From: Bacteroidales bacterium
GTDB lineage: Bacteria; Bacteroidota; Bacteroidia; Bacteroidales; VadinHA17
Assembly: GCA_003518245.1 (NCBI GenBank)
Contig: DOZA01000280.1
Coordinates: 1 to 6,982 of the forward strand
Direction of reading: 5' to 3'
DNA: 6,982 nt
A program made the position numbers and the translations under genes. Positions 5,994 through 6,982 of this stretch are shown here, one piece after another. Position 1 is the first letter of the stretch; each line of letters starts with the position of its first letter. Below the pieces are notes generated by a model. The model searched no databases. It was not told where the DNA came from and saw only the letters and a list, made by a program, of their open reading frames with translations.

Positions 5994-6982
5994 ATGACTG
6001 AAAAGGAGTTACTTGCTGAAAAATACAGGGAATTTACAGGAGAAGAATGCATAGATATAATCAGTCTGCCAAGGTCCGGATCAGACAGGAAGTATTACAG
6101 GTTCACCGGTTCGGGTAAAACCCTCATTGGTGCTTATAATCCCAACAGGGAAGAGAACGATGCTTTTATTGGTTTCACAAGGCACTTCAGGTCACTAAGC
6201 CTGCCTGTGCCTGAGATATACACATATTTCCCGGAATCTGACTGTTATTTTATCCAGGACTTGGGTGATACGAACCTGTATACATGGCTTGACAGGAAGA
6301 CTCATACTGATGGTTTTGATGTTGAATTACTTGATTTCTATAAGGATTCACTTGATATGCTGGTTTTATTCCAGACTGAGGCTATTAAGGGTCTTGACCT
6401 GGACCTGTGTTACCCGCATAAAAGTTTCGACAGGCAATCTATGATTTGGGATCTTAATTATTTTAAGTATATGTTTCTTAAGCTTGTAGCTGCCCCTTTT
6501 AATGAGAAGCGCCTTGAAAAAGATTTTAATGTCCTGGTTGATTTCCTCCTTGAAGCACGGCAGGATTTTTTCCTGTATCGTGATTTCCAGTCAGCTAATA
6601 TTATGGTGGTTGACCGGAGACCGTGGTTTATAGATTACCAGGGAGGCAGGAAGGGCAGTGCACAGTATGACCCAGCTTCATTATTATATGATCCCAAGGC
6701 ACATGTTCCTCAGGAAGCCAGGGAAATGCTTATTGAGCATTATATTAAAAACTTCAGTAAGAGTACTTCCACAGATGAATCGGAATTCAGACGGTATTAT
6801 CATGGTTTTGTGTTTATCAGGATAATGCAGGCAATGGGTGCTTTTGGTTACCGTGGTTTATACGAGCAAAAACCAGGTTTTGTGCAAAGTATAGTACCCG
6901 GTATCAGGATACTTAATAATATTATTGATGCAGGACAGATTAATATCAGACTCCCTGAATTATTCCGTATACTAAAGGAAAT
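5994..6982 (+). CDS. APH-fold sugar kinase, AmgK-like, 3' end outside window
   Basis: This frame is open from ATG 5994 to the window edge (329 codons plus two bases), so the C-terminus is missing. It is an aminoglycoside-phosphotransferase-fold protein. The N-lobe starts with 'LPRSGSDRKYYRF' (25-37), a nucleotide-loop-like segment. The catalytic loop is 'YRDFQSANIM' (195-204), with D197 as likely base and N202 as metal ligand. 'FIDYQGGRKG' (212-221) supplies D214, the DFG-equivalent. 'QYDPASLLYDP' follows, typical of the COG3178/AmgK group, whose characterised members phosphorylate C1 of MurNAc or GlcNAc for UDP-MurNAc recycling. Only 5 bp separate it from the preceding stop, so the two genes are probably co-transcribed. 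An in-frame TAA (5979-5981) and no nearer start fix ATG 5994. Related Bacteroidota proteins, as I recall, often carry a C-terminal RapZ-like domain after this kinase domain; the window ends where it would begin. Substrate is inferred; a kinase of unknown substrate is the alternative. Confidence 0.85.
   Translation, partial: MTEKELLAEKYREFTGEECIDIISLPRSGSDRKYYRFTGSGKTLIGAYNPNREENDAFIGFTRHFRSLSLPVPEIYTYFPESDCYFIQDLGDTNLYTWLDRKTHTDGFDVELLDFYKDSLDMLVLFQTEAIKGLDLDLCYPHKSFDRQSMIWDLNYFKYMFLKLVAAPFNEKRLEKDFNVLVDFLLEARQDFFLYRDFQSANIMVVDRRPWFIDYQGGRKGSAQYDPASLLYDPKAHVPQEAREMLIEHYIKNFSKSTSTDESEFRRYYHGFVFIRIMQAMGAFGYRGLYEQKPGFVQSIVPGIRILNNIIDAGQINIRLPELFRILKE

Overview
The window looks like a chromosomal segment from a member of the Bacteroidota, most likely a Bacteroidales-type organism. 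The grounds are AT-rich intergenic DNA, starts without a usable Shine-Dalgarno sequence, and several protein types typical of that phylum: a GH3 glucosaminidase fused to a beta-lactamase-fold hydrolase, a DUF5009 membrane protein, and an 'RDFQSxN / IDYQGG' phosphotransferase. This assignment rests on family recognition, not on a marker gene.

Layout, left to right. Positions 1-72 hold a 9-bp-stem hairpin cut by the window edge, followed by four tandem 8-bp units. A minus-strand thioredoxin-like ORF (70-285) follows; it keeps the start and end of the fold but lacks the middle and is probably a remnant. Divergent from it is a complete PflX-type radical SAM gene (361-1278). A small protein gene (1421-1819), possibly related to the bacterial eRF1-like (baeRF) domain, comes next. 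It converges, with a 7-bp gap, on the largest gene of the window.

That gene (4763-1827, minus strand, 978 aa) encodes an exported enzyme with an N-terminal NagZ-like GH3 glucosaminidase and a C-terminal serine hydrolase of the beta-lactamase/AmiE type. Across a 121-bp divergent intergenic region lies a plus-strand pair: a multi-span DUF5009/NagX-type membrane protein (4885-5988) and, 5 bp after its stop, an APH-fold kinase similar to the AmgK group (5994 to the window end, incomplete).

The right half reads as a candidate peptidoglycan-salvage locus. The fused ectoenzyme would release GlcNAc, MurNAc and peptide from muropeptides in the periplasm. The membrane protein could carry or modify an amino sugar at the inner membrane, and the kinase could phosphorylate the imported sugar. 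The two catalytic domains are directly supported by motifs; the transport step and the kinase substrate are inference. The left half (radical SAM protein, small protein, thioredoxin remnant) has no evident link to this pathway. No tRNA, rRNA, CRISPR array, transposase or phage gene was seen.
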